From the NCBI GenBank assembly GCA_016706225.1, contig JADJKB010000025.1, positions 682,001 to 746,000 on the forward strand: a DNA stretch of 64,000 bases, in the 5' to 3' direction. The position numbers were made by a program, and so were the translations under genes. This document shows positions 34,492 through 42,851 of the stretch, one piece after another. The notes below the pieces were generated by a model. The model had not been told where the DNA came from. It made no database searches and was given only the letters and a program-made list of their open reading frames with translations. The DNA is from Myxococcales bacterium. GTDB lineage: Bacteria > Myxococcota_A > Polyangia > Polyangiales > Polyangiaceae. Every line of letters starts with the position of its first letter. The stretch's first letter is position 1.

Positions 34492-34713
34492 ATGAGTGAG
34501 CGACCCAAGCTCGTGGTTCGTACCTTGGTCCTGAAAGCGCTCGCAGGCGCGCTCGGCGGTGGCGCGCTGCTCGGCGTCGGCGTGCTCTATTCACGCATCG
34601 GTGGGACCTGAGGCATCTTGTGCAACCCGGCGGTCGCCGGGTCCTACGGAGCCTTCATGGGCGCGATGTTGATGCCGGGCGCGCTCTTCGAAAAGCCGAA
34701 GCAGCAAGACTAG
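34492..34713 (+). CDS. Candidate selenoprotein, DUF6132-like two-helix membrane protein (TGA read as Sec at codon 40)
   Basis: Reading from ATG 34492 gives 39 codons, then TGA at 34609-34611, then 33 further codons in the same frame to TAG at 34711. Both halves look like one protein. The first holds membrane helix one (LVLKALAGALGGGALLGVGV), the second holds GILCNPAVAGSYGAFMGAML. DUF6132 proteins have helix one, a conserved GC-SGTCPITSNP-type loop, then a STLYGALMG helix. Here the loop reads GGT-TGA-GILCNP, so TGA falls at the conserved Cys. A hairpin with a GGUC loop begins 13 nt after the TGA. Sec insertion would give 73 residues with a U-x-x-x-C pair. If TGA acts as a stop, only a 39-residue single helix results. 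TACGCT at 34478-34483 is a possible -10 box. No sel genes are in the window. Confidence 0.78.
34612..34653 (+). promoter_or_regulatory. Candidate bacterial SECIS element
   Basis: Directly after the in-frame TGA, ACCCGGC (34625-34631) pairs perfectly with GCCGGGT (34636-34642) around a GGTC loop. The loop starts 20 nt after the TGA. In E. coli fdhF the SECIS minihelix also has a GGUC loop, about 18 nt after the UGA. GGC/GCC (34612-34614 with 34651-34653) and GT/AC could form a lower stem. A bulged U as in E. coli is not evident. Confidence 0.68.
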
Positions 34714-35029
34714 CCGGCGCCCGCCGGGGGGCCGGCGGCGAAGCTCCGCGCTCGCTCGCGCACTCCTTACGCGCTCCCGACCGCGCGCTGGGGGGTCCTC
34801 GTCTCCGCAAAGAGCTTGTCATGGCAAGCATTCCCCGGACGAGGCACCCGCGTCCCGGCCATCCACCGCACCTTTGGCGCCGTACACAACCCATTCGTGC
34901 AGGCGATCGACATGATCCAGATTTTTCGCCACCGGAACTAGGGTCGCCCCCTGCCGACTCGGCACTTTGCAGCTCGAGAACCCGGGGCTTGACCGCGCTT
35001 GGTCCGGTAACGTATCGAGCCGGCCCCTG
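34714..35029. other. Intergenic region, no supported gene
   Basis: The 316 bp between the candidate selenoprotein and the MFS gene start with a CCGGCGCCCGCCGG-like palindromic GC-rich patch. Only short frames follow. A 37-codon stretch ending at a TAG near 34941 looks faintly protein-like but has no start and no recognisable family; it may be a remnant. I see no tRNA or clear promoter. Confidence 0.5.
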
Positions 35030-36241
35030 ATGAGCTTTGGCGGTCGCATCCGAGACGCGAACATCGTGCGCATCTACGCCACGATCCTGGCACTCGGGAT
35101 TTCGTACGGCGTCGTGATCTCGTTGATCGCGGTGTTCCTGGACGGGCGCGGCTTCGGCAAACAGGCCATCGGCTCACTGGCGGCTTGGTTTGCTGGCGGC
35201 ATCGCGCTGGCCGCCCTTCCCGTCGGGGCGCTGGTCCGAAAGTACTCCGCCAAGTCCGTGCTCGTGGCTTGCCTGCTCGGGTACGCTTGCGCCGTCGCCG
35301 CGTTTCCGTTCGTGGGTGGCTACGCAGGCATCGCCGCCGTTCGCACGCTGGACGGCGCGTTTTCAGCAGGAGTGTGGGTGAGCTCGGAGACGATCCTGCT
35401 GACCCGCGCTCCCTCCAAAGACAAAGCCTTCGTCACGAGCCTGTACGCCATCTCGCTGGCGCTGGGCTACGTCATCGGTCCGCTCTTGGCGCGGGCTTTC
35501 GTCGCCGTCGCGCCGCTCCCGTTTGCGTTCGTGCTCTCGGCCGCGATCGCCCTGGGGGCCGCGCTGTTCGTGCTCGCTCGACTGGACGGCGACACGCGCG
35601 CGAGCGACCCGCGTGACGAGCAAGAGCACGACACGCCGCGAACCACGCCAGCAACTCTGGTGCTGTGGCGGATCAAGACCAGCTGCCTCGCAACCTTCAG
35701 CTACGGTTACTTCCAGGCCAGCGTGGTCTTGTTCCTGCCACTCTTCTTGATTCAAGAGCGGGGCATCGACAAGACTCAGACGATTCTGATCCCCGCCTTC
35801 TTCGCCGCCGGGATGCTCTTGTTCTCGAATTTTGCGGGCCGCCTCGGTGATCGTTTCGGACATCTTCTGGTGATGCGCGTGCTCGGCAGCGTCGGCATGC
35901 TGATGGTCCTCGGTTTTGCGCTGATCGAGACCTATCCGGTCATGTGCGCTGCGGTCTTCGTCGCGGGGGCCTCGCTCGCGAGCATTTCTCCGTTGAGCCT
36001 GGCGCTCCAGGGGGTGGTGAGTCTCCCGGCCGACGTGAGCCGCGCTACGGCCTTCTACAATGCGTTCTATGCCGCCGGTATGTTGCTCGGACCGCCGGTC
36101 TCGAGCGCACTCTTCGCTCAACGCGGGGGTGCGTCGATGCTCTACCATCTGACGGCCCTGTGGCTCGCGTTCGTGGCCTTCACGCTGGTGTTTCGCCGCG
36201 ACGACCCGGCGCGGGCGGCGCTCGCGGTCCCGTCGGGCTGA
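35030..36241 (+). CDS. Major facilitator superfamily transporter
   Basis: A 403-residue membrane protein with 12 predicted helices in two six-helix halves, separated by a charged loop near residues 185-210 (ARLDGDTRASDPRDEQEHD). MFS motif A is present in weak form (GALVRKYSAKSV in the first half, GRLGDRFGHLLVMR in the second), and the helix-five region reads ISLALGYVIGPLLA. Substrate cannot be told. Members of this shape are often drug or sugar exporters. I chose ATG 35030, where the helix-one context begins; the longer frame from 34967 adds unlikely residues. It is monocistronic. Confidence 0.87.
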   Translation: MSFGGRIRDANIVRIYATILALGISYGVVISLIAVFLDGRGFGKQAIGSLAAWFAGGIALAALPVGALVRKYSAKSVLVACLLGYACAVAAFPFVGGYAGIAAVRTLDGAFSAGVWVSSETILLTRAPSKDKAFVTSLYAISLALGYVIGPLLARAFVAVAPLPFAFVLSAAIALGAALFVLARLDGDTRASDPRDEQEHDTPRTTPATLVLWRIKTSCLATFSYGYFQASVVLFLPLFLIQERGIDKTQTILIPAFFAAGMLLFSNFAGRLGDRFGHLLVMRVLGSVGMLMVLGFALIETYPVMCAAVFVAGASLASISPLSLALQGVVSLPADVSRATAFYNAFYAAGMLLGPPVSSALFAQRGGASMLYHLTALWLAFVAFTLVFRRDDPARAALAVPSG

Positions 36242-36360
36242 GCCAGAGCAGAGACCGAGGCAGATCTTGCTCGGAACGCGATCGAGCCGGGGTATGCTGA
36301 GGCGGGGTCAGCCCGCCCGGGCAGAGTGATCGCGCGCCACGAAATCCAAGCAGCGAGCGC

Positions 36361-38820
36361 ATGAGCAACGGACTGCAACCCAGAGCGGCAGAAGACCCGC
36401 CCGCCGCGCGCGGCTCAGTGCGCATCGCGCTCGCTTTTGCGGTTGGGCTCCTGCTCCTGGGCGCGCTGTGGAGCAAGGTCGACGAACGCCAACTGGCGGA
36501 CGCCCTGTCCCATCGGCTGAGCTTCGCCTGGCCGTACGTCGCGCCGAGCGCGCGCTCGGGGACTGGCGTCGGCTTGGCCGCCGGGCTCGCCGTGCTCGCG
36601 TTGATCACGATGCTCAGCCGCCGGGTGCCGCGTCTCCTCTGGACGCTCCCGCTCGTCGTCTTGGCACCGCTCGCCGGCGCGCTCTCGTTGCCACGCCTGC
36701 CGAGCGCCTTCGGCAAAGAAGAGCTGGGCCAGGTGCTCTCGGCAACGGTTGTCTGGTGCGCGGGACTGTTTGCGTCGGCGATGCTCGCGTGCGTGGCGAT
36801 CGCCGTGCTCGGGTGGCTGAGCCGCAGCCGTGCCGATGAGACCGCGCCCGCGTGGCGCAGTGCTCTGGCCGTCGTACTCGGCCTGCTCGTCGCCGGGGTG
36901 GGCGTTGGCTTCGCTGCCAAGCGCGGTTACAGCGTGGCGTGGTGGCCGCCGACGGCGCTCGGCATCGTCGCGATCGCGGTCTCCAGCGGGCAAACCCGCG
37001 CGCGCGAGGCACGAGAGGCGGCGGCGTTGATGGTTGCCCTCGCGCTCGGCGCCACGCTTCTGTTCGCGCTGGCCGCCGCGCTGGCGCCGCGAGGCTTCCA
37101 GTACAGCGGCTTGCGCTACGTGCCCGGTCCCGAGGCGCCGTGGTGGGCGGGTGGATACGATGGCGAAGAGAGCACGGGCCCCTTGCCGCGCGCATCAGAG
37201 GTGATCGCGCTCGCGGAGTTGCTCGAGCGAGCCTCTTCGCAGCTTCGCTTCCTGGCCGCCGCGAGCGCCGGTGTTTTCCTGAGCTGGCTCGTGCAGGCAG
37301 GGCCGCGTGGGCTTTCGGCGCGCCTCAAAGAGAGCGCAGTCGGGCTCTCCGTCTGGCTCGTGAGCCTCTTAGCTCTCGGCTCGCTCTTCCACGTCAGGTA
37401 TTGGCAGGCGGCAGAACGCGCGGCCTACGCTTGGCCGCAGGCAACGCCGGTCGGGTTTGTGGTCGCTTCGGCGCCGCTCGGCGCTCCGCGTTGCGAAGGG
37501 CTCCGTCCGCGCGACGTGCTCTTCATCGGGCCGTCGCTGATCCACCTTGGCGAGCGGACGCTCGGTAGCGTCGGCGAGCTCGTCTCGGAAGCCGCATGCG
37601 CGCGCGTCGCCGCCGCGCTCCTCGAGACCGAGGAGCCGAAGCTTGCCATGGACGACTCCCTCGACGCCGCGCCGCTCGCCTGCCTGTTGTCCTCGCTCGC
37701 TCGCGTCAAGGCTTGGGGTGAGGAACGGCGCTGCCCGCTCACCTTAATCGCGAGCTCGGCGCCGCGCGGTGCAAGACCGATCTGGCCCACCTGTCTGCGC
37801 GTGAGCTACGACGGTGGTCAGTGCGCGAACGACGCCCCAGTTCGGCTGACGGTCGTCGACGACCACGCCGCGCGCATCATCGGCTGGCGCGGGCACACCA
37901 ACGACGCGGTGGCAGGTTACCCCGACGCGACCGCCGCGTTCTTCGACGGACGCCCATGGGGGCTGCGATTGCCTTCGGATCGCGACACGTCCCTCACCTG
38001 GCGCTCGGGAACTTCGATGCGAGGCGTGCACGCGGCGCTGTTCCTCGCTCGTGCGGACGACGACAGCGGGCGAGGCATCGATTTCGCGCTCAGTGCGACC
38101 CGCAGGCTGCCCAGCGTCGGGCTCGCGGTCGCGGTGGCTCGACCTGCGCCCGCTCCGGCTCCCGCGGCCGCGGTCACGAACCCGCTGTTGTCCCACTTCA
38201 GTGCGCGGGCGCGGGTCAGCGCGAGCGAGCCTGCGCTCGAAGCCGAGGCCGCCGCGAAGATCGAGCGCGCCGCCCGCGGTTGCTGGAAGGACGCGACCCG
38301 GCAACTCGAGTCGTTCACCCTTCAGCTGGCGGTTGCGGTCGATGCGGAAGGAGCGACGAGCGACGTGTGGCAATGGCATGCCAGCCGTGCCGGTGCGGCG
38401 GAGCTGTCGTGTCTGCGGGGCGCGCTGGCCGCCGAGCGTTGGTCAATCCCGGCGAACCCCCCCGCGACTCTCACGTGTGACCTCGAGCTCGCGTTTCGAG
38501 TCCCGCGCATCACTTTCAGCAACCGTGAATCAGGCGCACATCCCAGGGCCTTCGACGCGCTGCTGCCGGAGCTGAACGGCTGCCTCGAGGAAGCGCAGCG
38601 TGCGGCTCCGAAGGTCATCAGTGATCGCTGGGACTTCGACGTCGCGGTGGCAAGCGGCGGTCGGGTGGGGAGCACCAAGCTCTCCGACGGGCACCCGCCG
38701 CCCGGGCTGGCGCGCTGCATCGACGCGACGTTCCGGCGCGCGCGCTTCGCGGAGCTTCAGCCGCGGGTGTATCAGCTCTATCTCCACACGTGGCCCGCGA
38801 AGCGCGATAGTCGGTACTGA
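36361..38820 (+). CDS. Large membrane protein with AgmX/TonB-like C-terminal domains
   Basis: The 819-residue protein has about eight membrane helices in the first 350 residues. A soluble part of about 270 residues follows, with several Cys (CEGLRPRDVLFIG, CLLSSLARVKAW). Then come two C-terminal repeats of about 85 residues. Each pairs a Cys-containing helix (ERAARGCWKDA, LPELNGCLEEAQR) with a strand-rich part ending in another Cys helix (LSCLRGALAAERW, LARCIDATFRRARF). That pattern resembles the AgmX/PglI C-terminal domain of myxobacteria and TonB-like folds, often linked to gliding or envelope energisation. Function is unknown. Its last 203 bp overlap the convergent lipoprotein frame. Confidence 0.72.
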   Translation: MSNGLQPRAAEDPPAARGSVRIALAFAVGLLLLGALWSKVDERQLADALSHRLSFAWPYVAPSARSGTGVGLAAGLAVLALITMLSRRVPRLLWTLPLVVLAPLAGALSLPRLPSAFGKEELGQVLSATVVWCAGLFASAMLACVAIAVLGWLSRSRADETAPAWRSALAVVLGLLVAGVGVGFAAKRGYSVAWWPPTALGIVAIAVSSGQTRAREAREAAALMVALALGATLLFALAAALAPRGFQYSGLRYVPGPEAPWWAGGYDGEESTGPLPRASEVIALAELLERASSQLRFLAAASAGVFLSWLVQAGPRGLSARLKESAVGLSVWLVSLLALGSLFHVRYWQAAERAAYAWPQATPVGFVVASAPLGAPRCEGLRPRDVLFIGPSLIHLGERTLGSVGELVSEAACARVAAALLETEEPKLAMDDSLDAAPLACLLSSLARVKAWGEERRCPLTLIASSAPRGARPIWPTCLRVSYDGGQCANDAPVRLTVVDDHAARIIGWRGHTNDAVAGYPDATAAFFDGRPWGLRLPSDRDTSLTWRSGTSMRGVHAALFLARADDDSGRGIDFALSATRRLPSVGLAVAVARPAPAPAPAAAVTNPLLSHFSARARVSASEPALEAEAAAKIERAARGCWKDATRQLESFTLQLAVAVDAEGATSDVWQWHASRAGAAELSCLRGALAAERWSIPANPPATLTCDLELAFRVPRITFSNRESGAHPRAFDALLPELNGCLEEAQRAAPKVISDRWDFDVAVASGGRVGSTKLSDGHPPPGLARCIDATFRRARFAELQPRVYQLYLHTWPAKRDSRY

Positions 38821-39250
38821 GCCAGGCTTGACGCCGAGCTCGACGCGGACGTTGCGCGCGGCCCGAGGCCAAGACCAGAGCAGGGGCCGGCAGCGTCAGC
38901 TCGAGCGCGTAGACCCAGCGCTGACAATGATCGGGTTGTTCGACGACGAGCTGACCAGGCTCGCCGCCGCGGGCTGCGGTGAGCTCCCAGTTGCCGGGGG
39001 GCAACGTCGACGGCGCACACGCAACCAGCGTGCGCTCGCGGTCCTGGGTGCGGTCGCGCGCGTGGATGGGCTCTCCACACAGCTCGGCGCCGGTCAGCTC
39101 ATCACGCAAGGTGACGACGACGTAGCCCGGGCACTCGAAGCTGAGCGCCGCGGCGCCGCCGAGGCCCGCGGTCGTTGAGCCGACCAGCAGCGCGCTGCAG
39201 CCCGAGGTCGCGAACGCGGCGAAGGTCAGCGAAATGAGGCTCGAGCGCAT
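38618..39250 (-). CDS. Small lipoprotein, 3' end uncertain
   Basis: ATG 39250 starts a lipoprotein with lipobox TSGC (MRSSLISLTFAAFATSGC). A beta-rich domain follows up to about residue 130 (VVVTLRDELTGAELCG, RTLVACAPSTLPPGNWEL). It resembles small myxobacterial lipoproteins with a PEGA-like fold. Beyond about 38870 the frame becomes Arg/Ala-rich and is not protein-like, and it runs 203 bp into the 3' end of the convergent gene. Either the gene truly ends in this overlap, or a frameshift near 38870 has removed the proper stop. In the alternative frame RAARNVRVELGVKPGS is more protein-like. Confidence 0.5.
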   Translation of the reverse strand: MRSSLISLTFAAFATSGCSALLVGSTTAGLGGAAALSFECPGYVVVTLRDELTGAELCGEPIHARDRTQDRERTLVACAPSTLPPGNWELTAARGGEPGQLVVEQPDHCQRWVYALELTLPAPALVLASGRAQRPRRARRQAWLSTDYRASRATCGDRADTPAAEAPRSARAGTSRRCSAPARAAGARRRAWCSPPDRRLPPRRRSPSDH

Positions 39251-39338
39251 GGGCAGAGCAGGGCTCCTCGACCTGTGAGTCGTTCGCATCGCCGTTCTGG
39301 ATCGGACCGGTGCACGGCTGTGCCAGGATGCTGGGCTC

Positions 39339-41306
39339 GTGGACGCACTCGCCGATCCCGCCGCCAGCGACGAGCCCCGGATTTCGCCGGCGTTTGCCCA
39401 TGTGCTCGCGTGGTCGGGGGTCGGTGCCGTCGACTCCGTCGTGTTCGCCCTGCGACCGCCATCGGGCGGGGGCCTGAGCGCGCGCCTGCTGCATCTGGGG
39501 TTCGAGCTGGGCCACGTCGCCGCCATCGCCGTCGTCGGCGCGCTGCTCGCGCTCGCGTTTCGTCGGCTCCGCATGCGGCCGATCGCGGGTCGCTTGCTGC
39601 ACGCTGCGCTGATCACTCCGCTGCTGGCGTTGGCGCTCAGGCCCGACTTCCGCTCGTTTGCCGAGCGCAAGGGCAATCCGAGTCTGGCGCTGGGCCTGGC
39701 GCTCGGGTTTGCGCTCGCCGTGCCGATTGCAGGCGCGCTCGGCAGTCTCGTTGCGCGCGGTCGTCTGCGGGTGCTGGGGCTCGGCGTCGGGCTCGCCGTC
39801 CTGGGTCTACACCACGCCGTGCTGCAGGGAGGCTACCCGGGCGTGCACCTCGGCCTGGTCCTTGGGGCGGCCACGCTGGCGACCGCCGCGCTGATCGGCG
39901 CGACGCTGCCGGCGTGGCTCTCTCTGTCGCGTCGGATGGCGGTCGTTGCCGGTGTGATGGGTTCATGTGCCGGTGTGCTGAGCCTCGGGCTCTGGCCGCC
40001 GCCCCCGGTGATCATCGAGGCCTTCGAGGTGCCTGGGACGTTTCTGTTTCCCTTCCTCGCCCGCGGTCGGGCGTCGGTGGCCCGGGGTGTGGTCGTGTCC
40101 CCCGAGGTCGCGGCAGCCTACGTCGCGCCCGCGTACCTCGCGAAAGCGCCGGGTCGGCCGGCCATCCCCGCGAGCTCTCCGCGGCTCGCCCCGCGCCTCC
40201 CGATCGTGATCCTGATCACCATCGACGCGCTGCGCGCGGAGGTGCTGGACGAGACTGTCGCGGCTGGGCGAACCCCGAACCTGACCCGCATCGCGCACTC
40301 GAGCGTCGCGTTCCGTCAGGCTCGGGTGCCGGGCGCGTCGACCCGGAACTCGCTGGGTTCGATCTTCGCCTCCAAGCTCTCGTGTCAGCTCGGCTGGGCC
40401 ATGGACCCCCGGTTTGGACGCAGCTTGCGCCGAGATCCCTCGCCGCGCATCCCCGACTTGATGCGCCAGGCGGGACTCTTCACCCTCCACCTCGCGAGTT
40501 TTCCGGCGCTCGGCGACGGTTCGGGACTGGTCGGGCGCTTCGACTCCGAACGCTTGGTCACACCCCGCCGACCGGGGCAAAAATATGCCCTCAGCGACCG
40601 CATGGTCGACGAACTGTTGGCGGAGATCGATACACGCGCCGCGGGCGCGCAGTTCGCCTATGCGCACCTGATGGATCCCCACGAGCCGTACGACGCTGCC
40701 GGGCTGAGTGGCTCCGCCTACGAACGCTGGTGGGGTGAGGTGGCGCTGGTGGATCGGGAGCTCGGACGACTGGATTCGGAGCTCGCGCGGCGGGGGCTCG
40801 CGGAGCGGGTGATCCTGGTCGTCAGCAGTGATCACGGCGAGGGCTTCGGTCAGCACGGCATTCCGAACCATGGAGTCTCGCTGTACGACGTGCTGGTGCG
40901 GGTGCCATTTCTGATCCGCGTGCCGGGTGTCATGCCACGTGTCGTCGACGACACGGTTTCGTTGCTCGATCTCGCGCCGACGCTGGCCGATCTGGTCGGC
41001 GTGGAGACACCCGGAGAGATGCTGGGAGAGAGCTTGGTACCGTACCTGCGCGGCCACACCCCGCGACTCGTTCGGCCCGTCGCCGCCGATCAGGTGAACG
41101 TGAAGATGATGGTGCTCGGTCGTTTCAAGGTGATGCTGGACGAACGCAAACGCACGCGCGAGGTCTACGATCTTCGCTCGGATCCCGGCGAGACCCGCAA
41201 CCTCGTGGGACTGCTCGCCGGGGAAGACACACGCATGCTCGGCGCGATGTCGTTGTTCTTCCAGGCCCAGGCCATGACGCTCGAGCCGTCGGGCGACGAC
41301 GAGTGA
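39339..41306 (+). CDS. Membrane-anchored alkaline-phosphatase-superfamily enzyme (second copy)
   Basis: The 655-residue protein parallels the one at 11986-14241. About seven membrane helices fill residues 20-230. The sulfatase-fold domain begins near residue 287 (VILITIDALRAEV) and includes YAHLMDPHEPYD, VVSSDHGEGFGQHG and a late DLAPTLADLVG. The catalytic position reads GASTRNSLGSIF, again with Thr and without the Cys/Ser-x-Pro-x-Arg formylglycine motif, so a Thr-dependent hydrolase or phospho-group transferase is more likely than a sulfatase. It lacks the MopE-like linker of its paralogue. The start is GTG 39339. Confidence 0.8.
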   Translation: MDALADPAASDEPRISPAFAHVLAWSGVGAVDSVVFALRPPSGGGLSARLLHLGFELGHVAAIAVVGALLALAFRRLRMRPIAGRLLHAALITPLLALALRPDFRSFAERKGNPSLALGLALGFALAVPIAGALGSLVARGRLRVLGLGVGLAVLGLHHAVLQGGYPGVHLGLVLGAATLATAALIGATLPAWLSLSRRMAVVAGVMGSCAGVLSLGLWPPPPVIIEAFEVPGTFLFPFLARGRASVARGVVVSPEVAAAYVAPAYLAKAPGRPAIPASSPRLAPRLPIVILITIDALRAEVLDETVAAGRTPNLTRIAHSSVAFRQARVPGASTRNSLGSIFASKLSCQLGWAMDPRFGRSLRRDPSPRIPDLMRQAGLFTLHLASFPALGDGSGLVGRFDSERLVTPRRPGQKYALSDRMVDELLAEIDTRAAGAQFAYAHLMDPHEPYDAAGLSGSAYERWWGEVALVDRELGRLDSELARRGLAERVILVVSSDHGEGFGQHGIPNHGVSLYDVLVRVPFLIRVPGVMPRVVDDTVSLLDLAPTLADLVGVETPGEMLGESLVPYLRGHTPRLVRPVAADQVNVKMMVLGRFKVMLDERKRTREVYDLRSDPGETRNLVGLLAGEDTRMLGAMSLFFQAQAMTLEPSGDDE

Positions 41307-41333
41307 GCGCTCGCGGCCCGCGCCGATCCCGAG

Positions 41334-42191
41334 TCAGGCGTGGGCAGGTTTTTGCCCCACGAAGCGCCGAACGATCACACGCCCGAGCAGCAGCAACGGC
41401 AGGAAGATCAACAGGGCGACCGGCAAGAGCACACCGAAGAGCCGGATGCCTCCGGTCACGATGGCGGCCCCGACGTTGACCGCGTCGGCACCGGCCTGTT
41501 TCGCCGCACGGCCGAACGCGCCCGACGATATGGCGACGAGCGGGCGCTCGCCGTGAAACGTCACCGTGATGGTCGAGAGCTCGATCTGGTTGTCGAGCAG
41601 GCGCTTCTTCCCTTCGAGCTTCTCGAGCTCTCCGCGCACCTCGGCGAGCTGCTTCTGCACGCTCAGGAGGTCGTCGACCTTGCTGGCACCCTTCAGGATC
41701 TCCAGGTACTGCTCTTCCAGCTTCTTCTGGGTGCGGATCCGGGCATCGACGTCGATCCACTCCTCGGTGACGTCGCGACTGGTGATCTTCTCGCTCCCGA
41801 CGCGTTTGCCCAGCCGGCCGAGGGCGTCCAGCGCGGCGTCGAGTTTGTCGCTGGCAACTCGCAGCACGACCTCGACCTCCGCGGGCTCTTCGCCATCGTC
41901 GCCGTGCTGTCCCCTGACCTCACTCTGGGCCAGGTATCCGCCGTTCGCCGCTGCGATCTTCAGCGCCTCGCTCTGCGCGAGACTCGGGGACGCCACCGTT
42001 ACCGACAGCTCGGCGTTCCTGATCAGCTTACGGTTGAGCTTGGCCACGTCGACGCCGGAGCTCGGCTCGGCAGGGGCTGCGGCGGCAGAGGGGGCACCGC
42101 CGAAGGAGCCGTCCTTCTTGCAGGCCGAGACGGCGGTGGCCAAGAGAATCGAGAGCACGAGACTGGCGACGAGGCGACGATGGTTTTGCAT
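41334..42191 (-). CDS. DUF4349 lipoprotein
   Basis: The 285-residue lipoprotein (lipobox VSAC, C24) matches the DUF4349 plan. An N-terminal strand domain starts RKLIRNAELSVTVASP and continues through IAAANGGYLAQSEV. A long coiled coil follows (TRDVTEEWIDVDARIRTQKK to KKRLLDNQIELSTITVTF). A C-terminal membrane segment (LLPVALLIFLPLLLLGRVIV) then closes the protein with a short basic tail. Function is unknown in all bacteria. It converges on the Thr-type enzyme at 39339 with 27 bp between the stops and diverges from the lipoprotein at 42290. Confidence 0.9.
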   Translation of the reverse strand: MQNHRRLVASLVLSILLATAVSACKKDGSFGGAPSAAAAPAEPSSGVDVAKLNRKLIRNAELSVTVASPSLAQSEALKIAAANGGYLAQSEVRGQHGDDGEEPAEVEVVLRVASDKLDAALDALGRLGKRVGSEKITSRDVTEEWIDVDARIRTQKKLEEQYLEILKGASKVDDLLSVQKQLAEVRGELEKLEGKKRLLDNQIELSTITVTFHGERPLVAISSGAFGRAAKQAGADAVNVGAAIVTGGIRLFGVLLPVALLIFLPLLLLGRVIVRRFVGQKPAHA

Positions 42192-42289
42192 GCTCGATCT
42201 CCGACAAACGTCGGTCCGCCAGGGACAACGCGGGTCTCGCCCGGGCCTTACACTCGACCCGGGCGCCGCCCGCGGCTAGCGTCTGCGGC

Positions 42290-42721
42290 ATGCAACGCGG
42301 ATCGATCACTCGGCTCGTGGCACGGGTCGCACTCGTCGCGGCGCTCGGCGCCTGTTCCGGGACGCGCTTCGTGCCCTACACCCCGCTCGAAAAAAAGACC
42401 GATATCGAGGCCAAGAAGCTGTACGACGCCGCCGAGGGCACGTTGCTCGACCGAGGGTACTTGATCGAGAAGCGCGACCCGGCGGGCCTCACGCTGGTGA
42501 CCGAGCCCCGCACCTTGCTCGGCTCGGAGATCGGCCAGAACAAGTTCCGTTACGTATGGAAGGTCCAGACCAACGGCGGCACCCTGAGCATCAATCTGAG
42601 CTGCCAGGAGGCCGGCGGCCTGGGTGATCCCAGCAAGTGCGACAAGGACGCGCCGGAGAAGATCGTGCAAGAGCAGGCGGGCATCGCCGAGCAGGTGTTG
42701 AAAGAGGCCAAGGGTGAATGA
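42290..42721 (+). CDS. Small lipoprotein of unknown function
   Basis: A 143-residue protein with lipobox LGAC (C22). The mature part alternates helices and strands: KKLYDAAEGTLLDRGYLIEKRD resembles a small alpha/beta domain found in outer-membrane lipoproteins such as BamC. Two Cys near the end (LSCQEA, SKCDKD) may form a disulfide. I do not assign a family. It diverges from the DUF4349 gene, and remnant DNA follows its stop. Confidence 0.72.
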   Translation: MQRGSITRLVARVALVAALGACSGTRFVPYTPLEKKTDIEAKKLYDAAEGTLLDRGYLIEKRDPAGLTLVTEPRTLLGSEIGQNKFRYVWKVQTNGGTLSINLSCQEAGGLGDPSKCDKDAPEKIVQEQAGIAEQVLKEAKGE

Positions 42722-42736
42722 GGCCCGCCGCGACGC

Positions 42737-42851
42737 TCACCAGCTCTTTGATGCTTGATCCTTGACGACCTGCCCAGCGGGTTTGAGCTGCCAGTTTGCG
42801 TCGAACAGGCCGAAGGTCTTCTCGACCTAGTTGGTCGAGGACTGCCCATTC
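42737..42851 (-). pseudogene. Remnant of a gene 3' end, possibly a glycoside hydrolase
   Basis: Reading the minus strand towards a TGA at 42737-42739 gives about 28 good codons (TFGLFDANWQLKPAGQVV...). They are preceded by an in-frame TAG where a Trp or other residue would be expected (SSTN-TAG-VEK). The sequence resembles the C-terminal end of a beta-sandwich or TIM-barrel glycosidase (FGLFDAN...KPAG). No start or catalytic region remains. It abuts the M28 peptidase remnant. Confidence 0.4.

Noticed and set aside
34819..35073. 84-codon minus-strand ORF in the gap before the MFS gene
   Set aside because: No recognisable domain; it overlaps the MFS start and is probably chance.
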